Positions 41,070 to 50,867 of a stretch of DNA of 64,000 bases are shown here, piece by piece (position 1 is the first letter of the stretch; every line of letters starts with the position of its first letter). The stretch lies in assembly GCA_964030475.1 (NCBI GenBank), contig CAXIPT010000003.1:6578511-6642510 (forward strand), in the 5' to 3' direction. Source of the stretch: Tethya wilhelma (lineage: Eukaryota > Porifera > Demospongiae > Tethyida > Tethyidae). The notes below the pieces were generated by a model. That model made no database searches, was not told where the DNA came from, and saw only the letters and a program-made list of their open reading frames with translations. The translations under genes were made by a program, and so were the position numbers.

Positions 41070-42893
41070 ATGATGCTGTCAGCAAAAGACCTGGTCTTTG
41101 TCATTTTTTCAATAGCATCAGCAGCACATATCAATGAAGAGCAGTTATTACTAAACTTTAGTGTCTTAACCACAAACACTTGCTCTATTGCAAGCCAGAA
41201 TAATATGAGTCAATGTCCAGTTTGGTTTAAACCAGACAAAGGTAACAACTCATCGTGCCAATGTGGAAACACAGTTCAGAGTTTGATACAATGTGAGAGA
41301 AGCACACATGAAACAACAATCTACAGAGCTATGTGTCTAACCTATCATAATTCAAGTCACTCCCCTACCGTCTATGGTGGAATATGTCCCTACAACAACT
41401 GGAGAGACAACACTCATGACAGCAGTGGCTCCCTTCAGCTACATGTTACTCTTCCATCCAATATCACTGTAGATCAGCTTAACAGTGGGATGTGTGATGA
41501 TTTCAACAGGACTGGTCTGTTGTGCAGTCAGTGTAAGCCAGGCTTGGGACCATCAGTTCTGTTCAAGAGATACTGTATAGAGTGTTTTGATAGTGGATAT
41601 GGATGGCTTGTCTACATTACAGCAGTACTTGGTCCAACCACCCTCTTTTGTATTATAGTTATAATCTGTCGCATTGATGCCAATTCACCTACCTTGAGCA
41701 TGGCCATAATGTTTTGTCAGTTAGGTGTAAACTTGAAGTATACAGCAGCTGGTGTAATTTTTAGTGTAAAAAGGCTGAATCCTTTCATGACTATAATTAT
41801 GTCAATATATGGTTTTTGGAATCTTGATTTCTTTCGTGATGTGATTCCTTCATTCTGTATTAGTTCTAAAATGAACATGCTTCAAGTTGTAGCACTCGAC
41901 TATTTGGTTGCATTGTATCCTCTTGTAGTGACAGCTGTCGTTTACTATTGCATTGAGTGGCATGACAGAGGGTGTAAGGTACTGGTTACTTTGTGGAGAC
42001 CGTTTCATCCATTTTTTGTGAGATTTAGAAGAGGATTGGACATCAAAGGATCTGTTGTCAATGTGCTGGCAACATTTATGGTTCTTTCTTACTGTAAGTT
42101 GTTCTACATTTCAAATGGTTTACTGAGACCTATCTCCCTCTACAATGGCTGTGGGGGTAAGACACTTGTGGTTTACTATGAGCCATCGATGTTATTTCTC
42201 AGTAAATCTCACATACCACATGCAATACTTGCCATTATATTTCTCTTGCTGTTTAATTTTCTTCCTCTGGTATACATCTTATTTTATCAAAACAAACTCT
42301 TTCAAAGATGTCTTGAAACATGTAGAATCAATATGATCTTGTTCTCAGAGTTGGCTAGGGTCTTTCACATCCATTACAAGGATGGTCTTGATGGAACACC
42401 TGACTATCGTTGGTATGCTGGTGTGTACTTTGTGTATCGAATTTTGTTTTTGGTGATGTATAATTATGTTGGAAATGATTATTTTGATGCGTTTTTGTGC
42501 TTGCTTTTATTAAATGGGTCAATTGCTATCTTGTGTGCATATTTGAAACCCTACAAAAAGTCTATCTTTAATTTGTATGACACTTTTTGCTTAAGTATTT
42601 TAGCATTTGTAGGTTTGTATTGGAACTTCCTATATTCCACAAACTTTAACTCAATCAATTCCTTGACGCCTATTGCAATCATTGGAACACTCCCTCTGCT
42701 CTACTTTTTCTCTCTCACCATTGTTAAATTACTGCAAATTGTTGTATCATTAACCTGTGTGCAAGCTCTCACACACACCATTAAAAAGAGGATAGCACAG
42801 TATCGTGTTGAAAGCCCCAGTATTCCAGATCGATTATTGCATTCTTCTGATTATGAGCCATTGCTACCACCAGTGGATAAAGGAGATACTTGA
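41070..42893 (+). CDS. Multi-pass membrane protein of beta-helix/multi-TM family, short form, intact
   Basis: Single exon, 607 residues, tandem paralogue of the gene at 38,501 with long identical blocks (GMCD.FNRTGLLCSQCKPGLG, FWNLDFFRDVIPSFCISSK, RFRRGLDIKGSVVNVLATFM, SELAR.FHIHYKDG.DGTPD). Layout: signal peptide; Cys-rich ectodomain to about residue 165 with several N-glycosylation sites; about nine or ten TM segments to about residue 565; a short cytosolic tail ending SDYEPLLPPVDKGDT. The tail carries overlapping YxxPhi and acidic dileucine patterns (DYEPLL), typical of endosomal or lysosomal sorting. The TM module is shared with the 1,268-residue gene at 47,061. I know no named family; some residues (WYAGVYFxYR, then a YLKPYKKxxxNxxDT motif) recall fungal TRP/ML-like channels, which is only a resemblance. 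Confidence 0.88.
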   Translation: MMLSAKDLVFVIFSIASAAHINEEQLLLNFSVLTTNTCSIASQNNMSQCPVWFKPDKGNNSSCQCGNTVQSLIQCERSTHETTIYRAMCLTYHNSSHSPTVYGGICPYNNWRDNTHDSSGSLQLHVTLPSNITVDQLNSGMCDDFNRTGLLCSQCKPGLGPSVLFKRYCIECFDSGYGWLVYITAVLGPTTLFCIIVIICRIDANSPTLSMAIMFCQLGVNLKYTAAGVIFSVKRLNPFMTIIMSIYGFWNLDFFRDVIPSFCISSKMNMLQVVALDYLVALYPLVVTAVVYYCIEWHDRGCKVLVTLWRPFHPFFVRFRRGLDIKGSVVNVLATFMVLSYCKLFYISNGLLRPISLYNGCGGKTLVVYYEPSMLFLSKSHIPHAILAIIFLLLFNFLPLVYILFYQNKLFQRCLETCRINMILFSELARVFHIHYKDGLDGTPDYRWYAGVYFVYRILFLVMYNYVGNDYFDAFLCLLLLNGSIAILCAYLKPYKKSIFNLYDTFCLSILAFVGLYWNFLYSTNFNSINSLTPIAIIGTLPLLYFFSLTIVKLLQIVVSLTCVQALTHTIKKRIAQYRVESPSIPDRLLHSSDYEPLLPPVDKGDT

Positions 42894-43963
42894 AATTAAT
42901 GATGTTATTTACAAGGACTCTCCAACCAGAAAACGTGTAACTGTATTTACAGCAAGTGTACAGTCACAATGTCATAATACATACTGTTTAGTATACTATT
43001 GACTCATGTATAATGAATGTTCTACTTCTTGTCACTTAGTTTTGTTTATTTTTGTAGACACTAATAATGTGTACATACAATCCACACATGCACACATCGT
43101 TCAGTCAATATGCTAAATTTGAGTTATCAGTTAATAACATTATCACTGTATCTAGTTATTATATGTCTAAAGACTCTTGCTAAACTGTTATGAACAGACA
43201 GGTTTCAATGTGCTGCAGGTTTGTGTGAAGCTCTGATGCTTGAATTAGGACCAGAATATGTCTCAGCTTTTGAATCCCGCAGTGCATTGTACTCAACAGC
43301 ATCACTTCCACGATTAGAACGAAAGCAATATTTGTTCAACACAGGAATCAGTGCTATAGAGATAGTCTGCATATGTTTGTATAATGTCCAAGAGGGGAAC
43401 AGGAATTATTTATCTCAAAATCTAAGATAAAATGACCGGTATTCATGTGTGATATAATATTATAGCTAGATTAATATTAGTACTTGTGACTCACCAGAGC
43501 AAGTGTGACAAGGAATGCTCCACATAAAGCCACTATGTCATAATTGGTGAATGCTTTTATTCCATACCCACGTTGTAGGGCTACAGCTATTGTGATTCCA
43601 AATCCTACATCTTGAAGGACAGCACCTCCAAATGCAGCACAACAGGCTCCAGTAAATGCAGCCTGTCATCATGGGGAGTATCTTAAGTTAAGGTCATTCA
43701 CTAGCTACTAGCTAGTCTATAACAGAACACAACTACACGACATAACACTCTTAGACTAGCTGTATATGTATCCTGTACTTTTGTCAATGACAAAACATAA
43801 TGCTCACTCTAGTAGCTATACAAACACATGCATGTATTAATGCATGAGAAATACAAATGGAATCACGATTGCATGTAGGACTATCTCTCTTTCTCATTGA
43901 TACTGATACATGTGTCCTATCTTGAAATGTTACAGTATACTAGTATGCAAAAGATACAATAGC
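42802..43963. repeat. 1,162-bp duplicated segment, copy 1 (ends at a gap)
   Basis: Matches 52,927-54,088 at a constant offset of 10,125 wherever compared. It covers the last 92 bases of the multi-TM gene and the last exons of the four-TM gene, and it stops exactly at the N at 43,964. Confidence 0.95.
43205..43963 (-). pseudogene. Incomplete duplicate of the five-exon four-TM gene
   Basis: Contains the last two exons (43,495-43,662 and 43,205-43,366) and the very end of exon 3 (from 43,958), identical to the complete gene at 53,330-54,659. The 5' exons are missing because the contig stops. It is probably the same locus represented twice rather than a real second gene. Confidence 0.85.
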
Positions 43964-43964
43964 N
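43964..43964. other. Assembly gap (single N)
   Basis: Contig join. The sequence before it (…ATACAATAGC) continues at 54,089 in the other copy, not after this N. Confidence 0.9.
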
Positions 43965-45268
43965 AACCTTATGCTTTTTATCTAGAGCTACACTAGCACA
44001 CATACAATGATTACCTTCAGGGAATAGAGTAGATATGCCTGAATTTTCAACTGTCAAAGAAAGAGTTTTGGGCTTTAATGTTCAACTGGTAGTGTATGGA
44101 GTCAGAATCTTGGGTACTCTCTTGATGACACAAAATTTAATTTCCCGCCAAAACAGTTGGTCTAACCTTTGAACTCCATTGCAACTGAATTGGTCAGCAG
44201 ATTGTCACTGATCCAGGACCTCCATCAGCAGTGTAGTCTAGAAGTTATGTAGCATGATGTGTCTCAATATAGTTCTCATCTACTCAAATGAGAGTGATAC
44301 CAGACTGCAGTAGGTGGGTTCAAGTTAGACAAGTTGCTTATGAATTATAAATTTAATGACTATAAACATGCATCTATAAATAATTGGTCAATTTGTATAT
44401 TGTAAGGTTTGTTATTCTCTCTCTTCAAGATACCTCCTCCCTCCTGGAAGTTCTGAGTAGCATACCCCAGACAGCAGCTGCTTTGGAGACTTGAATGATC
44501 GGGTGAGTGACTATACCACTTATGGTCCAAACTAAGCTATTATAATATTATTATATTCCCCACACCCCCCTAAAACCTAAACTAAGCTATTATATTATAT
44601 TCCCCACCCCCCTAAAACCTAGCAGGAAAGGGTCTGGTGCCCAGACTAGTTGTAATGTATGTTCTTTGTCCCCATCACTGCAAGCCATTCCATTTGCTAT
44701 ACCCATACTAAACTGATAGCATACAGAAAGTGAGCAAAGCAAGACTAATATATAGAGTAAGGGACCCATTAATGGACACACCTATTTACTGGCTTGTCTG
44801 TTGGTGCTGCCGCCTTATTCGTGGTACAACAAGATAGCCCATAAAAATTTACCCTACTAACTTCAAGCCCTGCCCACTTACACATGATGGTGTAAAGGAG
44901 TGTGTCTGAAGACTGCAGTTTTCGTTTAAAATCATCACACTTCGGACATTGGCTCAACAAGACCTTGAAACCTATGTCAGAGCTGCCAAATCTGGAGATA
45001 TCTACAAGTGTATTCTTCCTACTGTTTATATTCCAAGAGGGAAGCTGATTGCAAGTAGCCATCTCTCAAGCTCAGCTGCCATGTTGTCGAGGTCGAGCGA
45101 TCAAAAATCGGCCACCATTTTATACTATTATCCTTATTTTCACTATATAGATTTAGCCATCTACAGAGGAATCAAGCATGTTTTGAGGTGATAGACATGT
45201 AGAGCAATTTGTTATTAGCTTTTGTATCTAGTTTAAAGTTGCTATGGCCTATAGTGGTATGTGGTTGT
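43965..45268. other. Non-coding stretch with a tandem repeat
   Basis: No convincing gene. A tandem duplication of about 45 bases lies at 44,531-44,621. The open stretch at 44,949-45,191 (+), with LETYVRAAKSGDIYKCILPT, looks mildly coding but has no splice context or family match, so it is not called. Confidence 0.45.
44531..44621. repeat. Tandem duplication, about 45 bp, two copies
   Basis: Both units run from ACTAAGCTATTAT through a C-rich run to CCTAAAACCTA. The first has a few extra bases (TAATAT and CA). Confidence 0.85.
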
Positions 45269-45289
45269 GGCTAGAAGCTTGAGAAAGTA

Positions 45290-45752
45290 TAATATAAAAA
45301 GTAACTGTATAGCGAGTAAGTTTGGCAGGTTAAAATTTTGGTAATTTTCCATTTTAGCATTATTGACGATTTTAAATTTGGCAATTTAATTCCACATGCT
45401 GCATAAAGCACACTTGATACTAATGCATTTTTCCTATTAGGTGGAACACGCAACAATTTCATGTACACAAACACCCGCTCACGCTCATCCCCAAAATGTT
45501 GTGGGCATTTGCAAGTACCTATCATATAGCGGGTAATTTTAGCGATAATTAAATTTGGCAAATTGGCGAATTTTTCTTCAAATCGTCAAATTAAAAATTG
45601 CCAAACAGTTTTATACGCACATGTGCCCATATAAACAATGCAGCATGTGGAATTAAATTGCCAAATTTAAAATCGTCAATAATGCTAAAATGGAAAATTA
45701 CCAAATTTTAAACCTGCCAAACTTACTCGCTATACAGTTACTTTTTATATTA
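45290..45752. mobile_element. Foldback element A
   Basis: Inverted arms of about 115 bases: left TAATATAAAAAGTAACTGTA … TTCCACATGCTGCA, right its reverse complement, ending …TTTTTATATTA at 45,752. The central part holds a second end-like motif (CATATAGCGGGTAATTTT, about 45,529) related to the ends of the MITE at 186-442. No coding capacity. Confidence 0.85.
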
Positions 45753-46150
45753 CAAGTAGTAAAAATTTTTTAAAAAATAAGCAGTGTAGGAATGGGTAGT
45801 GCTGTAAAAAGTATTGGAACAAGGAATGGTCTCAATTTCGGCACATGACTACTTCATTTTCAGTTTTGATCTCTCCGCATAGCTAATTGTTATAAAGTTA
45901 AAAGCTTTAAAGAATGATCTGTACTTGAATATCACATTTTATCACATTAAATGTAATGGTTCAATTTCTTGCCATTCTGCTAAAAAGTTGGATAAAGCAT
46001 ATATCTGGCAGGATTAGATTACTGACCCAGACCTGGGTACAAAAAATGAAGTAGTCATGTGCCGAAATTGAGACCATTCCTTGTTCCAATACTTTTTACA
46101 GCACTACCCATTCCTACACTGCTTATTTTTTTAAAAATTTTTACTACTTG
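45753..46150. mobile_element. Foldback element B
   Basis: Arms of about 105 bases: left CAAGTAGTAAAAATTTTTTA … CGGCACATGACTACTTCA, right its reverse complement, ending TTTTTACTACTTG at 46,150. The core of about 190 bases encodes nothing. One arm's end also occurs as a relic at 31,834. Confidence 0.88.
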
Positions 46151-47060
46151 TTCATTCACTTTTTTCAACACTACTGTAACAGTGTGGAGACAATCAGAGA
46201 CTGGTTAGTCCCTACAAAAAGCTTGAGTTATCTGAGTAGCAGCTATATTGTCTGCAAGAGCAGCTAAATTAAATGCGCATGCGCATTAAATGCCACGTGG
46301 ATAAATGACCTTTGGACTCTACCTAAAAGATGGCTACATTGAAGTACATGAATTTATACTCTAAGTTTCAAAGCTCTCTAGTTTTTGTTTAGGCTTATTT
46401 GTGTTGAAAACGGGTATAAAGGAATGTAGTACCTATGAAAAGAACTTACTTTGTGCTGTCAAAGTTGGCTCAACACCTTCTGGTTCTCTGGAAATGCTTT
46501 TCAAGTAAGTCAGTTAGGAAGTAAGTACGTACGTACGTAAGTTAGATGAACAAAAATGGCACTCTTGTGGCTTCCCACTAGCGCTCTCTACGAGCGCTGA
46601 GGAAAGTTTTTGTGAGTGTTAGGCCTTGCATGCAATTAGTAATCTGTCAGTTAGAGCCTCTGAGCAAGTTTGAAGACTTAATTTTGTTTTGCTAGATTTT
46701 TATGGTGACCAACATTTTGTATTGTGTCTATGGGACAGTCGGCCCATTCCTACTATACGTACTATCGTACGTATGATACTTTCTCAAGCTTCTAGCCTTT
46801 GATCTTTGCTCAGTCAATGTAACCAACTCCCTACTGTCATAATTAACTCTTGAGTTAATCTGTATGATATAAACTAATATCATAGTACTTCTTGCAGCTT
46901 TCCCCCGTAGTCAGTATATAATCTGGTCATGATTTAACTGAAAAAAAAACAGCAATAAAAAAAAACAACATGCAATATACACACCAACAAAATTGTTATT
47001 ATAAGTAGAGCTGAGGTTATTATGACCTTTTAAGACTGAGCTAATCTGCTATAGATATGA
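46151..47060. other. Non-coding spacer downstream of the beta-helix gene
   Basis: Contains a (GTAC)n-like run near 46,530 (TACGTACGTACGTAAG) and a second near 46,757-46,775. No gene recognised. Confidence 0.45.
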
Positions 47061-50000
47061 CTAGTAAGTAGAGCTGGAAACTAATACTTCTGTTTCATTA
47101 TCTGTGAGTTGAAAGTATTGGCTTCCTTCTCCAAAATCTCGGCTCTCTGGTAGTTCATCTAAATTATTATTGTTTAGATTTTCTGTGTGTTTTCTTAGAT
47201 GTTTGGTAACTTTTTTTGTAGTTGAAATTACTAGCCAGATGACAACTGAAAACAAGGGTGCACCAATCACCATAACCTGAATTAGGTTTATTATGCAGAT
47301 AATGCTATTTCGGTTGAAATAGCCTGGGTTTTCCCAAGATATTTTTGTGTACACTATCTGGTGAAGTACTAATAAGTTGATGAGGACAAGGTTTAAGAAA
47401 AGTAAATAGTCAATTCTATTGTGTGAGTTCTCTTTGTATGGCTGTACAAATGTGTGTATTCCCAGAATAAGGAACAGTAGAAGTTCAGTCCATACATGAA
47501 ACTCCGTTATAGTTTTACTGATACTGTACAGCAAGAGAATTGCAACTCTATATGCAAAGTATAAACCAGCAAAGAATCTCAGTTTGTCTTTGTAGCAACT
47601 CTGGAATGAGTCAAATATGGGCATTAGTTTGTGTATTGCTGTTGCATTGGAAACTTTAGTGACAATTGGGTGCTCACTGAGACCACAAAGACTGAGCAAC
47701 TGGTAGAGAAGAGGATAGACAAGGAGTAAGAGAGGTGGAATTATTGTTATTGTCACCAAACAAAACACTGCAGGTACCACATAGAACAAATGCTTTCCTT
47801 TAAGATGTGGAATACCACCAAAGAAAGTAACAGCAGGTCCTTCGGTTCCTCCCTCACCATTTAATACTACTCTTGTTAGAATGTAGAATGAGATTTTAGT
47901 GCATTGAGTGTAACAGATGACAAGGAAAGCAGACAATCCATGAATGACTGAGAGGTGTGTTTTATTCTTCATTTTCTTGTTAAACTTTGTACAGAAGCAA
48001 GAGTTCATTGCAACAATTAGTCCAATTACAAGAAGTAGAGCAAACAATATAGTGACATACTTGAATGCAAGGACATCCATTACAGTTGCTCCTTCCCAAA
48101 GACAAAATGAAAGTTTATCAATGTTGAAAAAATCCAAGTTCAGTATCCCATAGAATAAGTCAAAAAAGGATATTGTTGCCATGATATTTCTGTAAGTTTT
48201 GATGTTCAGAGTGATAGTGCTCAAAACTTGGCAGAAAAAGATAAACCCATTTATGTTGCCTGATGTGAAGCTAATGTTGAATGCTATGATAACAGTGAAG
48301 AGAATAATTGTTGGGACAATCTCTGAAAGGATGTAGAACAGAATACCTAGTTTACAGAATTGATTGTGTTTACATTCAAAATGGCTAGAATGATAGTAAA
48401 CTGAATTGCTTCCCTGACACTCACCACAGAGAATCCCTTTGCGACTCGTTCCACACATCACATTGTTCAACTCATCCTTTGAACTTGAATTAGGCAGAAG
48501 ATATACGAAGTGTTGGTTAGATGTTAGATTACAGAATGACAGAGGGCAAGGAGCTGTATAAAAGTTCTCTAGTGAATCATACCCAGCCCAAAATCCATTA
48601 TAAATATATGCACGAAAGGCAGATGTATTGCACCTGCTCATGCCAGCAAATGCTCTGTCTTGATTGTCAGCTGCACACTCACAAGACATGGATTCATTGT
48701 TGTAGTAGAATCCTGCCGGACATGAAAGAAAAGTCATACCGATAACAGCACTTGTTTTTATTAAGTGTTCTGTAGTACTGAATAGGAGTGAAAATTTTTC
48801 ATGTGGTCGACCATAAACTTTGGCTGTTGTGTTAATTGTATACTGTGGGTACAGTTTAATACTTGAATTTGCTAAAGCACTGACAGAATATACATTGTCA
48901 TGTGATTGATGAAGCTGATCTTTAAATTGAAGAGGAATTGTCACTTCCATTCCTGGAATTGTTTCATTTTGATTTCGTTCTAATGTAAATTTCCAACTAT
49001 TGGTGGCCAGAGTGTTATTCAACGTGGTGTTTTTGTTAAAATTAAACACGGCAATCTTATCCAAAAACTGGTATATTTTTTTACCACCAGAAAAGTTTTC
49101 AAACCATTCATAAAAACAAGGGTGGAAAGTGGATGAATAGATAGATGAACCTGCTGCTGCTCTGTTTCCCATGAATGTAAACTGAACATTTCGTTCTTGT
49201 GTAGAAAGGTTTCCTTTGTATTGCAAAAAGCATTTCCAAGCATTACCATAGTGGAAATCATTCTGATCAAATGTTTCATAATATATTGCCCCACCATATC
49301 TTGTAGCAGAATTGTTTGTGAAATTAAAAGAGGTGTTACTGTAGAACACAAAAGCCGAAAATCCATACATTGCAATTGCCCCACCCTTTGATCCATGGTT
49401 GCCATAAAACTGTACTTTTGATCCTTGCTTGAAAACAAGTCTACTTGACAGAGTATGTAGTGCTGTAAAACTGTTATTGATGAATGTTGTTGACCCAACA
49501 AATTTCACTTTTGTTTTAGTTATAGTGAATATTCCTGAAAACTGGGTGGTAATCTTGACTGAGTATGATGGAGAAGTATCTGGTTTTAAATCAGGCACTT
49601 TGGTGTCTAGATAATTACCCCAAAAAATACAATCCTTGAACATTGGAACAAATAGAAAGCCCTGATTCAAGCGATCATTGTGACTTGGGGCAATGTCAAC
49701 AGCTGCACTGGATTTCCCTGTGTTTTTTGACCAAGTACAATTGTAGAAAATAATTTGGCTTCCCCCTTTTGGTTTGACATGTGTATGTATAGCAAACAAA
49801 GATGTTCCTCCACCAGAGATGGCAGAGTTATAAATAAACGTACAGTTTCTGAAAGTGAGGTTGTTTTTCAATAATAGGGATGTTTGTAGAAACCCAATAT
49901 TTATCCCTCCACCTTCATTATATGCTTTATTTCCATTAAATTTTGTATTGCGTACCTGTACAGCATTATTTGAAGCATTCCCCTGAAAATGAGTGTACAT

Positions 50001-50867
50001 TCCTCCACCCCACTTTGCCTTGTTTTTTATAAATGCACAGTTTGAAATGATTACCTTGATCATTTCACTTGAACCTGAGAATATAATAGACAACCCTCCA
50101 CCATGGCCTTGTCCCCTCCAATTACCTTTTAAAACTAATTTTTCATAAGAAAAGTTCAAAAATGATTTTGGTATTCTATTTCCAGTGAAGGAACTGTTTA
50201 TAATGGCATATATTGTTTTATTCCCAGTTTTTGTAAATTCTATGTACATACCTCCAGGATATGCCAGGTACTGATTAGGTGCATCATAAAGTTTATTTTT
50301 CCTAAAGGAACATCTTGTCAATGTTACAGATCCAAATGTGTTATTGAATATAATGCCTGTCGGTCTGCTTTTATTCAAATGGACATTTTCAAATGTGACA
50401 TTCTTACTGTTGAAAACTTGTATGGTAGCTGCTGTTAAATCATTTGATCTGAGGAACTTGTATGGCCTTTGGCAGTTTTGTAGTTTGATATTCTTCAACA
50501 GTAAATCAGTCACATTATTAAACTGAAAACCAGCAGCACGCTTACGTTTAGGACACTCAATAGTAGCACCGGGTAACTCAGCTATAATAGTAAGATTGTT
50601 ACAATTTTGAAACTTCAATGTCTCATTTAACCATATTTTCTGATACAGTATCCAAATTGTGAGATTATTGCAGTTGCTGACACTGTCTGATATGTAGTTC
50701 TCCAAACTTTCGCATGGTAAACTACTTGATTCTCCCAGGCAGGTTTCATTATCTTCTCCAACACTCTTTACTAGAATTTCTCTTGGTGTGACTCTTTGCA
50801 AGAAGCAAATGAAAATAATCAGGTTTAGAAGTCTTCGAGTCAACTGACTTGTTAGGAACTTCATCAT
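47061..50867 (-). CDS. Beta-helix ectodomain plus multi-pass membrane protein, 1,268 aa
   Basis: Single exon, ATG at 50,867. A signal peptide (LLNLIIFICFLQRVTP) comes first. Residues about 35-700 form a right-handed parallel beta-helix of the pectin-lyase/Pmp type: recurring N-x-S/T-F-x-N units with GGG turns (CSFRKNK, GHGGGLSIIF, CAFIKNKAKWGGGMY, TKFNGNKAYNEGGGINIGF, CTFIYNSAISGGGTSLF, SNTSFNFTNNSATRYGGAIY). A Cys-rich neck at about 712-835 has CPAGFYYNNESMSCEC and GILCGECQG. Then about nine TM segments (839-1217) share the module of the 38,501 and 41,070 genes: FFCQ, ILNLDFF…LSFCLW, MDVLAFKYVTILFALLL, RFFAGLYFAYRVAILLLYS, FVQPYKENSHNRIDYLLF. The cytosolic tail has YFQL. A glycan- or wall-binding receptor or channel is plausible but unproven. 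Confidence 0.9.
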   Translation of the reverse strand: MMKFLTSQLTRRLLNLIIFICFLQRVTPREILVKSVGEDNETCLGESSSLPCESLENYISDSVSNCNNLTIWILYQKIWLNETLKFQNCNNLTIIAELPGATIECPKRKRAAGFQFNNVTDLLLKNIKLQNCQRPYKFLRSNDLTAATIQVFNSKNVTFENVHLNKSRPTGIIFNNTFGSVTLTRCSFRKNKLYDAPNQYLAYPGGMYIEFTKTGNKTIYAIINSSFTGNRIPKSFLNFSYEKLVLKGNWRGQGHGGGLSIIFSGSSEMIKVIISNCAFIKNKAKWGGGMYTHFQGNASNNAVQVRNTKFNGNKAYNEGGGINIGFLQTSLLLKNNLTFRNCTFIYNSAISGGGTSLFAIHTHVKPKGGSQIIFYNCTWSKNTGKSSAAVDIAPSHNDRLNQGFLFVPMFKDCIFWGNYLDTKVPDLKPDTSPSYSVKITTQFSGIFTITKTKVKFVGSTTFINNSFTALHTLSSRLVFKQGSKVQFYGNHGSKGGAIAMYGFSAFVFYSNTSFNFTNNSATRYGGAIYYETFDQNDFHYGNAWKCFLQYKGNLSTQERNVQFTFMGNRAAAGSSIYSSTFHPCFYEWFENFSGGKKIYQFLDKIAVFNFNKNTTLNNTLATNSWKFTLERNQNETIPGMEVTIPLQFKDQLHQSHDNVYSVSALANSSIKLYPQYTINTTAKVYGRPHEKFSLLFSTTEHLIKTSAVIGMTFLSCPAGFYYNNESMSCECAADNQDRAFAGMSRCNTSAFRAYIYNGFWAGYDSLENFYTAPCPLSFCNLTSNQHFVYLLPNSSSKDELNNVMCGTSRKGILCGECQGSNSVYYHSSHFECKHNQFCKLGILFYILSEIVPTIILFTVIIAFNISFTSGNINGFIFFCQVLSTITLNIKTYRNIMATISFFDLFYGILNLDFFNIDKLSFCLWEGATVMDVLAFKYVTILFALLLVIGLIVAMNSCFCTKFNKKMKNKTHLSVIHGLSAFLVICYTQCTKISFYILTRVVLNGEGGTEGPAVTFFGGIPHLKGKHLFYVVPAVFCLVTITIIPPLLLLVYPLLYQLLSLCGLSEHPIVTKVSNATAIHKLMPIFDSFQSCYKDKLRFFAGLYFAYRVAILLLYSISKTITEFHVWTELLLFLILGIHTFVQPYKENSHNRIDYLLFLNLVLINLLVLHQIVYTKISWENPGYFNRNSIICIINLIQVMVIGAPLFSVVIWLVISTTKKVTKHLRKHTENLNNNNLDELPESRDFGEGSQYFQLTDNETEVLVSSSTY

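Larger units (their letters stand above)
45269..46797. mobile_element. Composite element bounded by a 22-bp inverted repeat
   Basis: GGCTAGAAGCTTGAGAAAGT plus AT at 45,269-45,290 recurs as an exact reverse complement at 46,776-46,797. Between them lie two foldback elements end to end (45,290-45,752 and 45,753-46,150) and about 620 bases of unassigned sequence. No transposase ORF is present. Either this is a non-autonomous transposon later invaded by foldbacks, or the short inverted repeat is a remnant of one. Confidence 0.6.

Noticed and set aside
43221..43430. Plus-strand open frames at 43,221 and 53,346
   Set aside because: Antisense shadow of the last exon of the minus-strand four-TM gene, repeated because the segment is duplicated.
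44949..45191. Plus-strand open stretch of 80 codons
   Set aside because: No homology or splice context; lies in a transposon-rich region.
47061..50867. Bacterial origin (horizontal transfer) of the beta-helix gene
   Set aside because: The beta-helix alone resembles bacterial adhesins, but the C-terminal membrane module is shared with neighbouring genes and base composition is like the surroundings; no evidence of recent transfer.
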